A DNA stretch of 64,000 bases, from positions 992,001 through 1,056,000 of the forward strand of contig CAVZZP010000002.1 in NCBI GenBank assembly GCA_963779765.1, given 5' to 3'. Each line of letters opens with the position of its first letter. Within the stretch, counting starts at the first letter, position 1. The position numbers and the translations under genes were made by a program. A model generated the notes under the pieces. That model was not told the DNA's origin. It saw only the letters and a list, made by a program, of their open reading frames with translations, and made no database searches. Source of the DNA: Silicimonas sp963779765. GTDB lineage: Bacteria > Pseudomonadota > Alphaproteobacteria > Rhodobacterales > Rhodobacteraceae. Below, one piece after another: positions 37,043 to 46,708 of the stretch.

Positions 37043-39446
37043 CGCCCTTCCCGCGCGGTTCCACGACTGGTTCGCCTCGCGCGGCTGGTCAGCGCACCCC
37101 CATCAGGTCGAAATGGCGGCCAACGCCGCCGATCCCGCCCTGCTGCTCGTGGCCCCAACTGGCGGCGGCAAGACCCTCGCGGGCTTCCTCCCCACGCTGG
37201 CCGAATTGGCCGACGGCGGACACCACGGCCTCCACACCATCTACGTTTCGCCCCTGAAGGCGCTCGCCGCCGACATCCGCCGCAACCTCTCGACCCCCAT
37301 CGCCGAAATGGGCCTGCCGATCCGCGTCGAGGACCGCACCGGCGACACGTCCGCCACACAGCGGAAACGGCAGCGCGCCGACCCACCGCACATCCTGCTG
37401 ACGACGCCCGAAAGCCTCGCCCTCCTTCTGTCCTACGAGGATGCGCCGCACATCTTCGCCGGCCTCAGCCGCGTCATCGTCGACGAGATCCACGCGCTGG
37501 CCGAATCCAAACGCGGCGATCAGCTCATGCTGAGCCTCGCCGAGTTGCAGGCCCTTCGCCCCGGCCTCCGCCGCGTTGGCCTCTCGGCCACCGTTGAAGA
37601 CCCCGAAGCCATCGCCCGCTATCTTGCCCGGCATCCAGACCCCTGCCGCATCGTCCATGCCGATCCCGGACCCGACCCCGACATCGCGATGCTCCGGACC
37701 GACGAGCTGCCACCCTGGTCCGGGGGCGGCGGCGGTTACGCCATCCCGCGGGTCCTCGAAGAGGTGAAGAAGCACAAGACGACGCTCATCTTCCACAACA
37801 CCCGCGCTCAGGCCGAGATCTTCTTTCACGAACTCTGGCTCCGCAACGACGAGAGCCTGCCCATCGGCATCCACCACGGCTGCCTTGCGCGTGAACAGCG
37901 CCAGCGGGTCGAGGCGGCGATGGTCGCGGGCCAACTCCGGGCCATCGTCTGCACCGGCACGCTTGACCTCGGGATCGACTGGGGCGACGTCGACCTCATC
38001 ATCCAGGTCGGCGCGCCGAAGAACGTCAAGCGCCTCGTCCAGCGCATCGGCCGCGCCAACCACCGCTACAACGCACCGTCAAAGGCGCTGGTGGTGCCCG
38101 CGAACCGCTTCGAAGTCGTCGAATGCGTCGCCGCCCTCGACGCCGTGCGCGAGCGTGACCTCGACGGCGAACCGCGCGGGCCGGGACCGCGCGACGTCCT
38201 GTGCCAGCACATTCTCATCCACGCCTGCCGCGAACCGTTCGAAGCAGGCGCGCTCTACGACGTCTTCCGCACCGCAGGCGCCTATGCCGGACTGACCCGG
38301 CAGGCCTTCGACGAATGCCTCGACATGATGGCCACGGGTGGTTACGCGCTGCGCGCCTATGACCGCTGGCAGAGGCTGAAGCAAAGGCCCGACGGGCTGT
38401 GGCAGCTTCGCGATCCGCGTGCCGCCCAGCACATCCGCCGGAACCTCGGCACAATCCAGGACACCGAGACCCTGAAGGTCCGCTTGCGCAATCGCATGGG
38501 CGGCCAGCCCCTTGGCGAGATCGAGGAGGGCTTCGCGTCCACGCTGACCCCCGGCGACACCTTCCTGATCGGCGGTCAGGTCGTGCGCTACGAGGGCCTG
38601 CGCGAGATGACGGTCGAAGTCACGCGCCGCGCCGACAAGCCGCCGAAGATCGCCACCTTCGCAGGTACCAAGTTCGCGACATCGACCGAACTCAGCCACC
38701 GCATCCTGCGTCTCTTCCAATCCGACGACTGGTCAGCGCTGCCCGCACATACCGCCGGATGGCTGGCGCTCCAGCGAGAACGCTCGCAGCTTCCGCAAGA
38801 GAACCGGCTTCTGGTCGAAAGCTTCCCGCACGACGGACGCCAGAACACCGTGGTCTACGGCTTCGCGGGCCGGAACGCGATGCAGACCCTCGGCCTTCTC
38901 GTGACCAACCGGATGGAGGACCTCGGCCTCGGTCCCTTGGGCTTCGTCGCGACCGACTACGCGGTCCTCGTCTGGGGCCTCGACCGGGCGCCCGACGATG
39001 CCGCCGCTCTGTTCGATCCGGGCGACCTGCGCGCGACGTTCGAGACCTGGATGCAGGGCAACGCGGTGATGAAGCGCACCTTCCGCGCGACGGCCACCAC
39101 CGCCATGATGCTCGAGAGGAACAAGGACCGCGACCGACGCAGCGGGCGGCAGGCGACGTTCTCCTCCGACATCCTCTACGACACGCTCCAGAAGTACGAT
39201 CCCGGTCACCTCCTCATCGACATCACGCGCGAAGAAGCGATGCGCGGTCTCGTCGATTATGGCCGGGTCGAAGAGATGCTGGACCGCACCCGCGGTCGCA
39301 TCGACCATGTCATCCTCGACCGAGTGACACCCCTCGCGGCGCCCCTCTTCCTCGAACACGGCCGCGTCGCCTTTACCGGCGAGGGCCGCGAACGGCTGAT
39401 GGCGGCGGAAGCCGAACGGCTGATGGAAGCGGCTGGACTCGCGTGA
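37035..39446 (+). CDS. Ligase-associated DEXH-box helicase (Lhr family)
   Basis: 803 residues. Helicase motif I APTGGGKT at about 39-46, motif II DEIH at about 149-152, motif III LSATVEDP, and motif VI in QRIGRANHR; an Lhr-type C-terminal region with a winged-helix and beta-barrel follows. This matches the bacterial "ligase-associated DNA damage response" helicase. In other genomes it sits with an ATP-dependent DNA ligase, an exonuclease and a metallophosphoesterase; none of those is in the window, so here it stands alone. ATG 37035 overlaps the glycosyltransferase stop. Confidence 0.9.
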   Translation: MSDALPARFHDWFASRGWSAHPHQVEMAANAADPALLLVAPTGGGKTLAGFLPTLAELADGGHHGLHTIYVSPLKALAADIRRNLSTPIAEMGLPIRVEDRTGDTSATQRKRQRADPPHILLTTPESLALLLSYEDAPHIFAGLSRVIVDEIHALAESKRGDQLMLSLAELQALRPGLRRVGLSATVEDPEAIARYLARHPDPCRIVHADPGPDPDIAMLRTDELPPWSGGGGGYAIPRVLEEVKKHKTTLIFHNTRAQAEIFFHELWLRNDESLPIGIHHGCLAREQRQRVEAAMVAGQLRAIVCTGTLDLGIDWGDVDLIIQVGAPKNVKRLVQRIGRANHRYNAPSKALVVPANRFEVVECVAALDAVRERDLDGEPRGPGPRDVLCQHILIHACREPFEAGALYDVFRTAGAYAGLTRQAFDECLDMMATGGYALRAYDRWQRLKQRPDGLWQLRDPRAAQHIRRNLGTIQDTETLKVRLRNRMGGQPLGEIEEGFASTLTPGDTFLIGGQVVRYEGLREMTVEVTRRADKPPKIATFAGTKFATSTELSHRILRLFQSDDWSALPAHTAGWLALQRERSQLPQENRLLVESFPHDGRQNTVVYGFAGRNAMQTLGLLVTNRMEDLGLGPLGFVATDYAVLVWGLDRAPDDAAALFDPGDLRATFETWMQGNAVMKRTFRATATTAMMLERNKDRDRRSGRQATFSSDILYDTLQKYDPGHLLIDITREEAMRGLVDYGRVEEMLDRTRGRIDHVILDRVTPLAAPLFLEHGRVAFTGEGRERLMAAEAERLMEAAGLA

Positions 39447-39451
39447 CAGGT

Positions 39452-39491
39452 GCCATACACTTTGCCGACAAGTCGCCGACGCTGTGCCGAC
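39452..39491. promoter_or_regulatory. Helically phased GCC(G/A) repeat array, copy 2
   Basis: GCCATA at 39452 and GCCGAC at 39464, 39475 and 39486, spaced 12, 11 and 11 bases. The same unit and spacing are at 9530-9570. It starts 6 bases after the helicase stop and ends 69 bases before the cupredoxin gene, so it may regulate the latter. Confidence 0.42.
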
Positions 39492-39559
39492 AATGGCGTC
39501 GCGGAACATTTTCCCAAGATCGAGCGTTGATCGAAACAATTTCCGTGAAAGCCACAATC

Positions 39560-39964
39560 ATGATTTTCCGCGCCCTCACCCTTCTCGCTCCCCTCGCGAT
39601 CGTCTCGGCCTGCGCCATCTCCGGCCCCGCCGTCGATGGCCGCCAACCGGCGAACGTCGATGCCACCATCGACATGACGCCCTACCTTCGCTTCGCGCCC
39701 AGTCCCGTGAAGATCAAGACGGGCGATACCGTCGAATTCCGCAACGTCTCGTCCTTCACGCACACGGTTTCGACCCGTGCCGCGAACTCTGACGAGGCCA
39801 AGTTGACGGCTCTCCCTGCCGGCGCGCAGACCTTCAATTCAGGTGATATCCCGGGCGGTGGTGTCTGGCGGCACACCTTCAGCGTACCCGGCACCTATCG
39901 CTATTTCTGCGAACCGCACCACGGCGCAGGCATGGTCGGCACGATCGTCGTCTCACCAAGCTGA
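39560..39964 (+). CDS. Cupredoxin (plastocyanin/azurin-type) lipoprotein
   Basis: 134 residues. Lipobox IVSAC puts the lipid on C18. The type 1 copper ligands are H68 (SFTHTVS), C117, H120 and M125 in YFCEPHHGAGM, with the C-x2-H-x4-M spacing of plastocyanins. It is probably a periplasmic electron carrier or copper-binding protein tied to the outer membrane. No partner enzyme is nearby. An in-frame GTG at 39545 is possible but ATG 39560 gives a better signal peptide. Confidence 0.87.
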   Translation: MIFRALTLLAPLAIVSACAISGPAVDGRQPANVDATIDMTPYLRFAPSPVKIKTGDTVEFRNVSSFTHTVSTRAANSDEAKLTALPAGAQTFNSGDIPGGGVWRHTFSVPGTYRYFCEPHHGAGMVGTIVVSPS

Positions 39965-39968
39965 CCGG

Positions 39969-41138
39969 TCAGGAGCAGAGGTCGGCGATCACCCGAGACA
40001 GGAATGCCTCGCCCGCTTCGAGCTGAGAAATCTCAATGAATTCATCAGCCTGATGGGCCTGAGCGATATCGCCCGGGCCGCAGACAACGGCCGAGAAACC
40101 TGCGTCCTGAAAGTGTCCGGCTTCTGTGCCGTAACTAACGACATGTTCGCCGTTGTCACCCGTGATTGACCGGACGAGCCGTTCCGCTGCTCCCTCCGTT
40201 TCTGGCCGCAGTCCCGGCACTCCGAAGAAGGGATCGAGGTGAATGCCCGACGCCGGCGCCACCGCCTTCATGACCTTTTCGACCTCGGCGACCTTCTCGC
40301 GGAACCGCTTTTTCCAGGCCTCTTCATCGTCGTCCGGCACGAAGCGCCAGTCGATCGAGAAGTGACAGTCCCCCGCCGTGATGTTGTGCGCAGTGCCGCC
40401 CCTGATCTCGCCCACATGCAGCGTCGTCCACGGCGGCTCGAAGATCGAGGCGATGGCCGACGGCGTCTTCGCACGGTTCAAGTCGTTCATTTCATTGGCC
40501 CATACAATCAGCTTGGCCGCTTCCATGATCGCGTTCACCCCGCGATGCATGATCGACGAATGGACCTCGTGCCCCTCGACATGGACGTCGAAGCCGGTCC
40601 CTCCCTTGTGCCCTGTGACGCACTTCATCATCGACGGCTCGCCGATGATCGCGATGGCGGCGCGGGGCAGCCCGACCTCGTCCATGGCGCGGATCAGGGG
40701 CGGCGCACCCATGCAGCCGATCTCTTCGTCATAGGACAGCGCCATCTGTAACGGCCGCGTCAGAGCAGCATCCTTCGCGCGAACAAGCGCATGGATGGCC
40801 AGCGCGTCGAAGCCCTTCATATCGCAGGATCCCCGGCCGTATAGCCGGCCCTCGCGCTCGATCAGCGTCCAGGGATCGGTCGACCAGTCCTGCCCCTCGA
40901 CCGGCACGACATCCGTGTGACCGGACAGCACGATGCCTCCAGCGACCTCGGGACCGACCGAGCAGAACAGGGCGTGTTTCATCGGATCGCCCTCTTTCGG
41001 AGCGCGGTGAACCTTGATCCCATGCGCTGAAAGGTACTCCTCGACCCAGTCGATCAGCGGCAGGTTTGTACCGTGGCTTATCGTCGGAAAGGCGACGAGG
41101 CGCTCGAGGATGGCGCGCGGCGACAGCACGTCAGGCAT
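39969..41138 (-). CDS. argE: Acetylornithine deacetylase (M20 family)
   Basis: About 389 residues from ATG 41136-41138. M20 metallopeptidase with zinc ligands in SGHTDVVP (H74, D76), GRGSCDMKG, the catalytic SYDEEIGC pair, and IGEPS; a dimerisation domain covers about 180-290. The closest reading is ArgE-type N-acetyl-L-ornithine deacetylase, which releases ornithine in arginine synthesis. Related M20 enzymes with other amide substrates look much alike, so the exact substrate is likely rather than certain. The cupredoxin gene ends 4 bases away on the other strand. Confidence 0.85.
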   Translation of the reverse strand: MPDVLSPRAILERLVAFPTISHGTNLPLIDWVEEYLSAHGIKVHRAPKEGDPMKHALFCSVGPEVAGGIVLSGHTDVVPVEGQDWSTDPWTLIEREGRLYGRGSCDMKGFDALAIHALVRAKDAALTRPLQMALSYDEEIGCMGAPPLIRAMDEVGLPRAAIAIIGEPSMMKCVTGHKGGTGFDVHVEGHEVHSSIMHRGVNAIMEAAKLIVWANEMNDLNRAKTPSAIASIFEPPWTTLHVGEIRGGTAHNITAGDCHFSIDWRFVPDDDEEAWKKRFREKVAEVEKVMKAVAPASGIHLDPFFGVPGLRPETEGAAERLVRSITGDNGEHVVSYGTEAGHFQDAGFSAVVCGPGDIAQAHQADEFIEISQLEAGEAFLSRVIADLCS

Positions 41139-41238
41139 GGGACGGGATCCTAGCAAGGTCGGCCGACGTTAGGCGAAAGGGCGAGACGGGTTCAAGTCGG
41201 CTCGCGGAACTCCCTGCGTTGACTGCCGTTCACCTGCC

Positions 41239-41748
41239 ATGTTCGTGGACAATTCCTTTATCGACGCCGTCCTGCGGGGCGGTCTGCTGTCAGCGGTGGC
41301 GCTTTTCTGGATCGTACTCCTCGTCCGGATTGTCGGTCTGTCCTCGTTCTCGAAGATGACCAACTTCGACTTCGTGATGACCGTTGCCATGGGCTCTCTT
41401 CTGGCAAGTTCGAGCCAGTCGTCAACGTGGTACGCGTTCACACAATCCCTCGCCGCAATGGCGACGCTGTTCTTGGTTCAGGTGATCCTGGCAAGGGCAC
41501 GGCTCCGCTGGCGGCGTGTGCGCGAAGCGCTTCAGAACCGGCCAGTCCTCCTGATGCGTGACGGTCATTTCCTCGAACACGAGATGCGCGCGCAGCGCGT
41601 CTCTCGCGGCGACCTGCTCGAAAAACTGCGCGGCGCCAACGTCAGCGATCTGTCTACTGTCCGGGCTGTGGTCCTTGAGACGACGGGGGATGTATCGGTC
41701 CTGCACGGCGACCGGGTCAGCGAGGCTCTCGTGTCAAATGTGGCGTGA
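41239..41748 (+). CDS. DUF421 (YetF-type) membrane protein
   Basis: 169 residues. Three N-terminal helices (about 13-33, 39-58, 66-85), then the cytoplasmic YetF domain with LRWRRVREALQNRPVLLMRDG and LLEKLRGANVSDLSTVRAVVLETTGDVSVL. YetF proteins are related to the SpoVA-associated DUF421 group, and the function is poorly known. It reads on its own strand between argE and the ABC ATPase. The length is normal for the short form. Confidence 0.8.
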   Translation: MFVDNSFIDAVLRGGLLSAVALFWIVLLVRIVGLSSFSKMTNFDFVMTVAMGSLLASSSQSSTWYAFTQSLAAMATLFLVQVILARARLRWRRVREALQNRPVLLMRDGHFLEHEMRAQRVSRGDLLEKLRGANVSDLSTVRAVVLETTGDVSVLHGDRVSEALVSNVA

Positions 41749-41750
41749 CA

Positions 41751-43593
41751 TCAGTCGCGGTCGAAGCCGCCCCAACCACCCTTGAGGACGTGGTGGCCCG
41801 GCGTCACCTCCTCATAGACCGAAGGCTCGGGCACATGGCCGACCGGGAAGATCGGTGACGGGATGGGCTTGAAGTTCAGGTCCTTCTCGGTCTTTCGCCG
41901 CCGGGGATCGGCCACCGGCACGGCCTTCAGAAGCGCGCGTGTATAGGGATGTCTTGGGTCCTCGAAGATCGCCGAGCGCGGACCCAGTTCGACGATACGC
42001 CCCAGATACATGACGCCGACGGAGTGGCTGACGCGTTCGACCACGGCCATGTCATGGCTGATGAACAGCATCGAGATGCCCAGGTCGGCCTGAAGCTCCA
42101 TCAGCAGGTTCAGGACCTGCGCCTGCACCGAGACGTCGAGCGCCGAGACCGCTTCGTCCGCGATGATGAGTTTCGGATTGAGCGCGAGCGCACGCGCGAT
42201 GGCGACGCGCTGGCGCTGTCCACCGGACAGTTCATGCGGATAGCGGCGCAGGAAGCTCCGCGGAAGCTCCACGCGGTCGAAAAGCTTGGCGACCTTGTCA
42301 GCCCGTTCGGCGGCGGTTCCGATGCCGAAGTTGTGCAACGGTTCGGCAACCTGGTCGGCCAGACGCATCTGAGGATTGAGCGAGGCAAAGGGATCCTGGA
42401 AGATCATCTGCATGTCCCGGCGCGCAAGCCGCAGCTTCTCGGACCCGAACTCCATGACATTCTCGCCGTCGAGAAGGACCTCGCCGGCCTGAGGTTCGAT
42501 CAGTCGCAGGATCGAGCGTCCACAGGTCGACTTGCCGCAACCCGATTCACCGACAAGGGACAGCGTCTGGCCGGATTTCACCTGGAACGAGACGTCCTCG
42601 ACCGCATGTACGTTGGCCACGGTCCGGCGGAAGAAGCCGCCCTTCACGGGGAAGCGCGTCGTCAGGTGGCGGACATCCAGAAGGACCTTGTCCTCTTGCA
42701 CGACGATCGGACGGATGGCGTCGTCGTCCGACCCCATCAACCGCATCGGCTCGGGCGCGGACTTGCCGGTCATCTCTCCCAGTTTGGGTACGGCGGCCAG
42801 AAGCGACTTTGTATAGTCGTGCTGCGGGTTCTCGAAGATGTCCTCGACTGGCCCCTCCTCGACCTTACGGCCGCGATACATGACAACGACCCGGTCCGCC
42901 ATCTGGGCCACGACGGCCATGTCGTGCGTGATGAATAGCACCGCCGTGCCCGTCTCGCGCTTCAGACGGTCGATGAGGGCGAGAATTTCGGCCTGAATGG
43001 TGACGTCGAGCGCGGTCGTCGGTTCGTCGGCGATCAAAAGGCGCGGCTCGCAGGCCAGCGCCATGGCGATCACAACTCGCTGTCGCATTCCGCCCGAGAG
43101 CTCGTGCGGATATTGCGTCAGGCGCCGCTCCGGCTCGGGAATCCGCACCTGCCTGAGAAGATCGAGCGCGCGCTCTTTCGCGGCTTCCTTCGACATCCCG
43201 AGATGGACGCGAAGCCCTTCGGTCAACTGTCGACCGACCGTGAAGACCGGGTTGAGCGAGGTCATCGGCTCTTGAAAGATCATGCCGATCTCGTTGCCGC
43301 GGATCGTCCGCATCAGCCCGTCGCCCGCGCCGGCCACGTCGATAACTCCGCCGTGGCTCTCGCCCCTGTCGAAAAGAAGCTGGCCCCTGGTAATCTGACC
43401 ACCGCCGAATTCCACAAGACGCATGAGAGAAAGGGACGACACCGACTTGCCGGACCCCGAATTCGCCGACGACGCAGACAGTCTCTCCCGGCGCGATCTC
43501 GAAGCTTACGTCCTCGACCCCCGGGACGGGACCGTCCTTGGTCTGGAACTCGACGCGCAGGTTGCGCAAAGAGACGAGCGGCCGGTCCAGCAT
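41751..43593 (-). CDS. Peptide-type ABC transporter double ATPase, frameshifted
   Basis: About 613 residues with two OppD/OppF-like nucleotide-binding domains in one chain. Domain 1 has SGSGKS (after repair), the LSGGMRQR signature and DEPTTALD; domain 2 has GESGCGKSTCGRS, LSGGQRQRVAIARAL and DEAVSALD. The frame breaks at about 43460-43461 (AATTC); removing one base restores VCVVGE-SGSGKS, so the Walker A is intact. Start ATG 43591-43593. It is divergent from the binding protein and permeases at 43915-47657, which together form one importer. A fused ATPase of this type is common in rhizobia and Rhodobacteraceae. Confidence 0.9.
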
Positions 43594-43914
43594 GTCTTGG
43601 TCCCTGACAAAAGCGTTGCCGATCACGCTAAGCGTCTGGCGGAACACCTGTCAAACGCGGTTCCCGGCGCTTTGCGCGTTTCGCGGGCATCTGACCGATC
43701 CGTGGCGTCTTTTTGAACAGTAACCTCGCGGCACCGCTTGCAATATGTTTACCTTTTAGTCGAAGCTTTCGCTGTCCGTGTCCCCGGGTGGGACGATCAA
43801 CGACGAAAAGCCGAAGGTAGTGCGCAAACCGCAACCTGCCCAATCCAGATCGCACCATATCCGCGCCTCACGGGTGGATACCCGGACACGTTCAATTCCA
43901 ACAAGGAGTGAGAC
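43594..43914. promoter_or_regulatory. Divergent promoter region of the peptide ABC importer
   Basis: This 321-base gap separates the double ATPase (minus) from the substrate-binding protein (plus), so both promoters lie here. A candidate -35 TTGCAA (43738-43743) precedes an A/T-rich stretch. Upstream of 43915 a good ribosome binding site (AAGGAG) is visible. I see no clear operator or further gene. Confidence 0.4.
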
Positions 43915-45627
43915 ATGAAACTCAAGACAGCCCTACTCGGGGCAGCCGCGCTCGCTGCGCTGGCCCCGACCGCATTCGCCGCGGGGCACGAGGGCCCGCG
44001 CGGCCGCGATGGCGAAGTGAAGATCATCTACTGGCAAGCGCCATCGATCATGAACCCTTTCCTGTCGGGCGGCACCAAGGACATCGAGGCCGCCTCCATG
44101 GTTGTCGAGCCCCTCGCCCGCTATGACCCCGAGGGCACAATGCTGCCCTGGCTGGTGGAAGAGATCCCGACGGTCGAGAACGGCGGCGTGAACGAAGACC
44201 TGACGCAGATCACCTGGAAGATCACGCCGGGCATAACCTGGTCGGACGGCACGCCCTTCACCTCGGCCGACGTCAAGTTCACCTACGAGTACTGCACGCA
44301 TCCCGAAGGCGGATGCGCGCAGGCGACCAAGTTCGAAGGCGTCTCCAGCGTCGAGACCCCGGACGAGCAGACGGTCGTCGTGACATTCGATGGCCCGACG
44401 CCCTTCCCCTATGGTCCGTTCGTGGGCGCCGAGAGCCCGATCATCCAGGCCGCCCAGTTCGCCGAATGTCTCGGCGCCAAGGCCCCTGAATGCACGGACG
44501 CCAACTTCAAGCCGATCGGCACCGGCCCCTTTGTAGTCACCGAGTTCAAGCCGAACGACGTCATCTCGATGACGGCGAACGAGAACTACCGCCAGGAAGG
44601 CAAGCCTGCCTTTGCGTCGGTGACCTTCAAGGGCGGCGGCGACGCGGCCGCAGCGGGTCGCGCAGTCATGGAGACGGGCGAGTACGACTATGCCTGGAAC
44701 CTCCAGCTCGCTCCCGATGTCATCGCCACGATGGAGCAGGGCGGCAAGGGTGTGCCGGTCGTGGGCTTCGGCACGCTCGTCGAGCGTATCATGCTGAACC
44801 ACACCAATCCCGACCCGACGCTAGGCGCGGAAGAGCGCTCCGTCGTCCGTCCGCATCCGTTCCTCCAGGACCCCGCCGTCTACAAGGCGCTGTCCATGGC
44901 GATCGACCGCCCGCTTCTGGTCGAGGTGGGCTATGGCCAGGCTGGCCGCGTAACCTGCAATTGGGTTCCTGCGCCGCAGCTCTATGCCTCGACGTCGATG
45001 ACCTGCGACACGCAGGACATCGAAGGCGCCAAGAAGCTTCTCGATGACGCCGGCATCGTCGACAGTGACGGCGACGGCATCCGCGAGAAGGACGGTGTCC
45101 CGCTTGCGATGCTGTTCCAGTCGTCGACCAACGCCGTCCGTCAGGACTTCCAGGCGCTGATCAAGGACTGGTGGGAGCAGATCGGCCTGTCGGTCGAGCT
45201 TCGCAACGTCGACTCGTCGGTGTTCTTCGGTGGCGATCCGGGCAGCCCGGACACCTTCCAGAAGTTCTACGCGGACGTGCAGATGTACGCCAACAACTTC
45301 GCCGGAACCGACCCCCAAGCTTACCTGGGCAACGGTCTCTGCGACAAGGCGCCGACCCCGGCGTCCCAGTGGCAGGGCGAGAACATCACGCGCTTCTGCA
45401 TGGAAGAGTACGATGCGCTCCACAAGGAACTTGCCGCCACGGGCGACCTGGAGGAACGCGGACGCATCGCGCAGGAACTGAACGACATGGCCGTCGCCAA
45501 CGGGATGATGATCCCGCTCGTCGACCGCGGTCGCCTGTCTGCGCATTCCGTGACGCTCGGCGGTGTTGCCCTCAACACCTGGGACTCCGAGCTGTGGAAC
45601 GTCGCCGACTGGTACCGGATGAAGTGA
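43915..45627 (+). CDS. Peptide/nickel-type ABC transporter substrate-binding protein
   Basis: 570 residues. Signal peptide to about residue 22 (PTAFAAG), then an SBP_bac_5 fold: TPGITWSDGTPFTSADVKFTYE, VTEFKPNDVISMTANENY, and SMAIDRPLLVEVGYG. Cysteine pairs in the core (EYCTHPEGGCAQ and FAECLGAKAPEC) are likely disulfides. Substrate cannot be read off; peptides, opines or sugars are possible in this family. It has AAGGAG eight bases upstream of the ATG. A perfect 11-base hairpin follows before the permease genes. Confidence 0.92.
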   Translation: MKLKTALLGAAALAALAPTAFAAGHEGPRGRDGEVKIIYWQAPSIMNPFLSGGTKDIEAASMVVEPLARYDPEGTMLPWLVEEIPTVENGGVNEDLTQITWKITPGITWSDGTPFTSADVKFTYEYCTHPEGGCAQATKFEGVSSVETPDEQTVVVTFDGPTPFPYGPFVGAESPIIQAAQFAECLGAKAPECTDANFKPIGTGPFVVTEFKPNDVISMTANENYRQEGKPAFASVTFKGGGDAAAAGRAVMETGEYDYAWNLQLAPDVIATMEQGGKGVPVVGFGTLVERIMLNHTNPDPTLGAEERSVVRPHPFLQDPAVYKALSMAIDRPLLVEVGYGQAGRVTCNWVPAPQLYASTSMTCDTQDIEGAKKLLDDAGIVDSDGDGIREKDGVPLAMLFQSSTNAVRQDFQALIKDWWEQIGLSVELRNVDSSVFFGGDPGSPDTFQKFYADVQMYANNFAGTDPQAYLGNGLCDKAPTPASQWQGENITRFCMEEYDALHKELAATGDLEERGRIAQELNDMAVANGMMIPLVDRGRLSAHSVTLGGVALNTWDSELWNVADWYRMK

Positions 45628-45638
45628 TCCGACCACTT

Positions 45639-45665
45639 GTCGCCCCGGCCTTGCGCCGGGGCGAC
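45639..45665 (+). other. Perfect intercistronic hairpin
   Basis: An 11-base perfect stem (GTCGCCCCGGC / GCCGGGGCGAC) with a five-base loop, between the binding-protein stop and the first permease, and no T-tract. Such hairpins often protect the binding-protein message from 3' decay, giving more binding protein than permease; it may also be a weak attenuator. Confidence 0.6.
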
Positions 45666-45685
45666 GCCTTGGGACGCGGGGCGAC

Positions 45686-46708
45686 ATGCTGACCTATACC
45701 TTCCGACGGCTGGCGATGAGCGTGCCGACGCTCCTCTTCATAAGCCTCGCCATCTTCCTTCTCCTGAAGCTGGCCCCCGGCGATCCGGTCGCCAACCAAC
45801 CGCTGACCATTCCTCCAGAAGTGCGCCAGAAGATGCGCGAGGCGCTCGGCTACGATCAGCCGCTCGTGGTGCAGTACTGGAAGTGGCTGGTGCAGTTCTT
45901 CTGGGTCGAACCTCTCGTCCTGACCGACCACATATTCGGAACGAATTTCTCGGACGGAAAGCTGCGTATCCTCTCCTGGCAGCACCGCGCCCCCGTCATG
46001 GACATCGTCGTCCAGCGCCTTCCTCAGACCCTCTGGGTCGTCGGCACGGCCTATGTCGTCGCGATCCTCATCGCCCTGCCGATCGGCATATACTCGGCCT
46101 ATCGCCAGTATTCCGTGTTCGACAACGCCGGCACCTTCGTGTCGATGGTCGGCTTCTCGATGCCGCCCTTCTTCTCCGGAGTGCTCCTGATCGTCATCTT
46201 CTCGGTCAACATGCCGAGGGAAAGCTTCTGGTGGTTTCCCTCGATCTACGACACGACGCTGAGAGTCACGAGTTGGGAGACCTTCCAGGCCCAGATCCGG
46301 CAGATGGTACTGCCCGTCATGGTCCTGGCGCTTCAGATCACCTCGCAACTCTCGCGCTTCATGCGGGCCTCGATGCTGGACAACCTGAACCAGGACTACG
46401 TCCGTACCGCGCGCGCCAAGGGTCTGTCCGAGTGGGTCGTCGTGATGATCCACGTCTTGCGCAACTCGATGATCCCCGTCGTGACCGTGATCGCGCTCGG
46501 TATCCCGACGATCTTCGGCGGCGCGATCATCACCGAGCGCGTGTTCAAGGTGAACGGCATCGGGGACCAGTTGATCGGTGCGCTTTTCGCCAGCGACATC
46601 CCGACAGTGATGACGCTGACCTTCATCTTCGCGATCCTTATCGTCGTCTTCAACCTGATCGCCGACATCCTCTACGGCATCCTTGACCCAAGGATCCGCT
46701 ATGACTGA
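45686..46708 (+). CDS. ABC transporter permease (DppB/OppB type)
   Basis: 340 residues, six predicted helices. The first helix MSVPTLLFISLAIFLLLKL is followed by a long periplasmic loop, as in DppB/OppB. The EAA motif for ATPase coupling reads RTARAKGLSEWVVV, and GGAIITERVFKVNGIGDQ is typical. It carries the importer with the following permease, overlapping it by 8 bases (ATGACTGA). Confidence 0.92.
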   Translation: MLTYTFRRLAMSVPTLLFISLAIFLLLKLAPGDPVANQPLTIPPEVRQKMREALGYDQPLVVQYWKWLVQFFWVEPLVLTDHIFGTNFSDGKLRILSWQHRAPVMDIVVQRLPQTLWVVGTAYVVAILIALPIGIYSAYRQYSVFDNAGTFVSMVGFSMPPFFSGVLLIVIFSVNMPRESFWWFPSIYDTTLRVTSWETFQAQIRQMVLPVMVLALQITSQLSRFMRASMLDNLNQDYVRTARAKGLSEWVVVMIHVLRNSMIPVVTVIALGIPTIFGGAIITERVFKVNGIGDQLIGALFASDIPTVMTLTFIFAILIVVFNLIADILYGILDPRIRYD

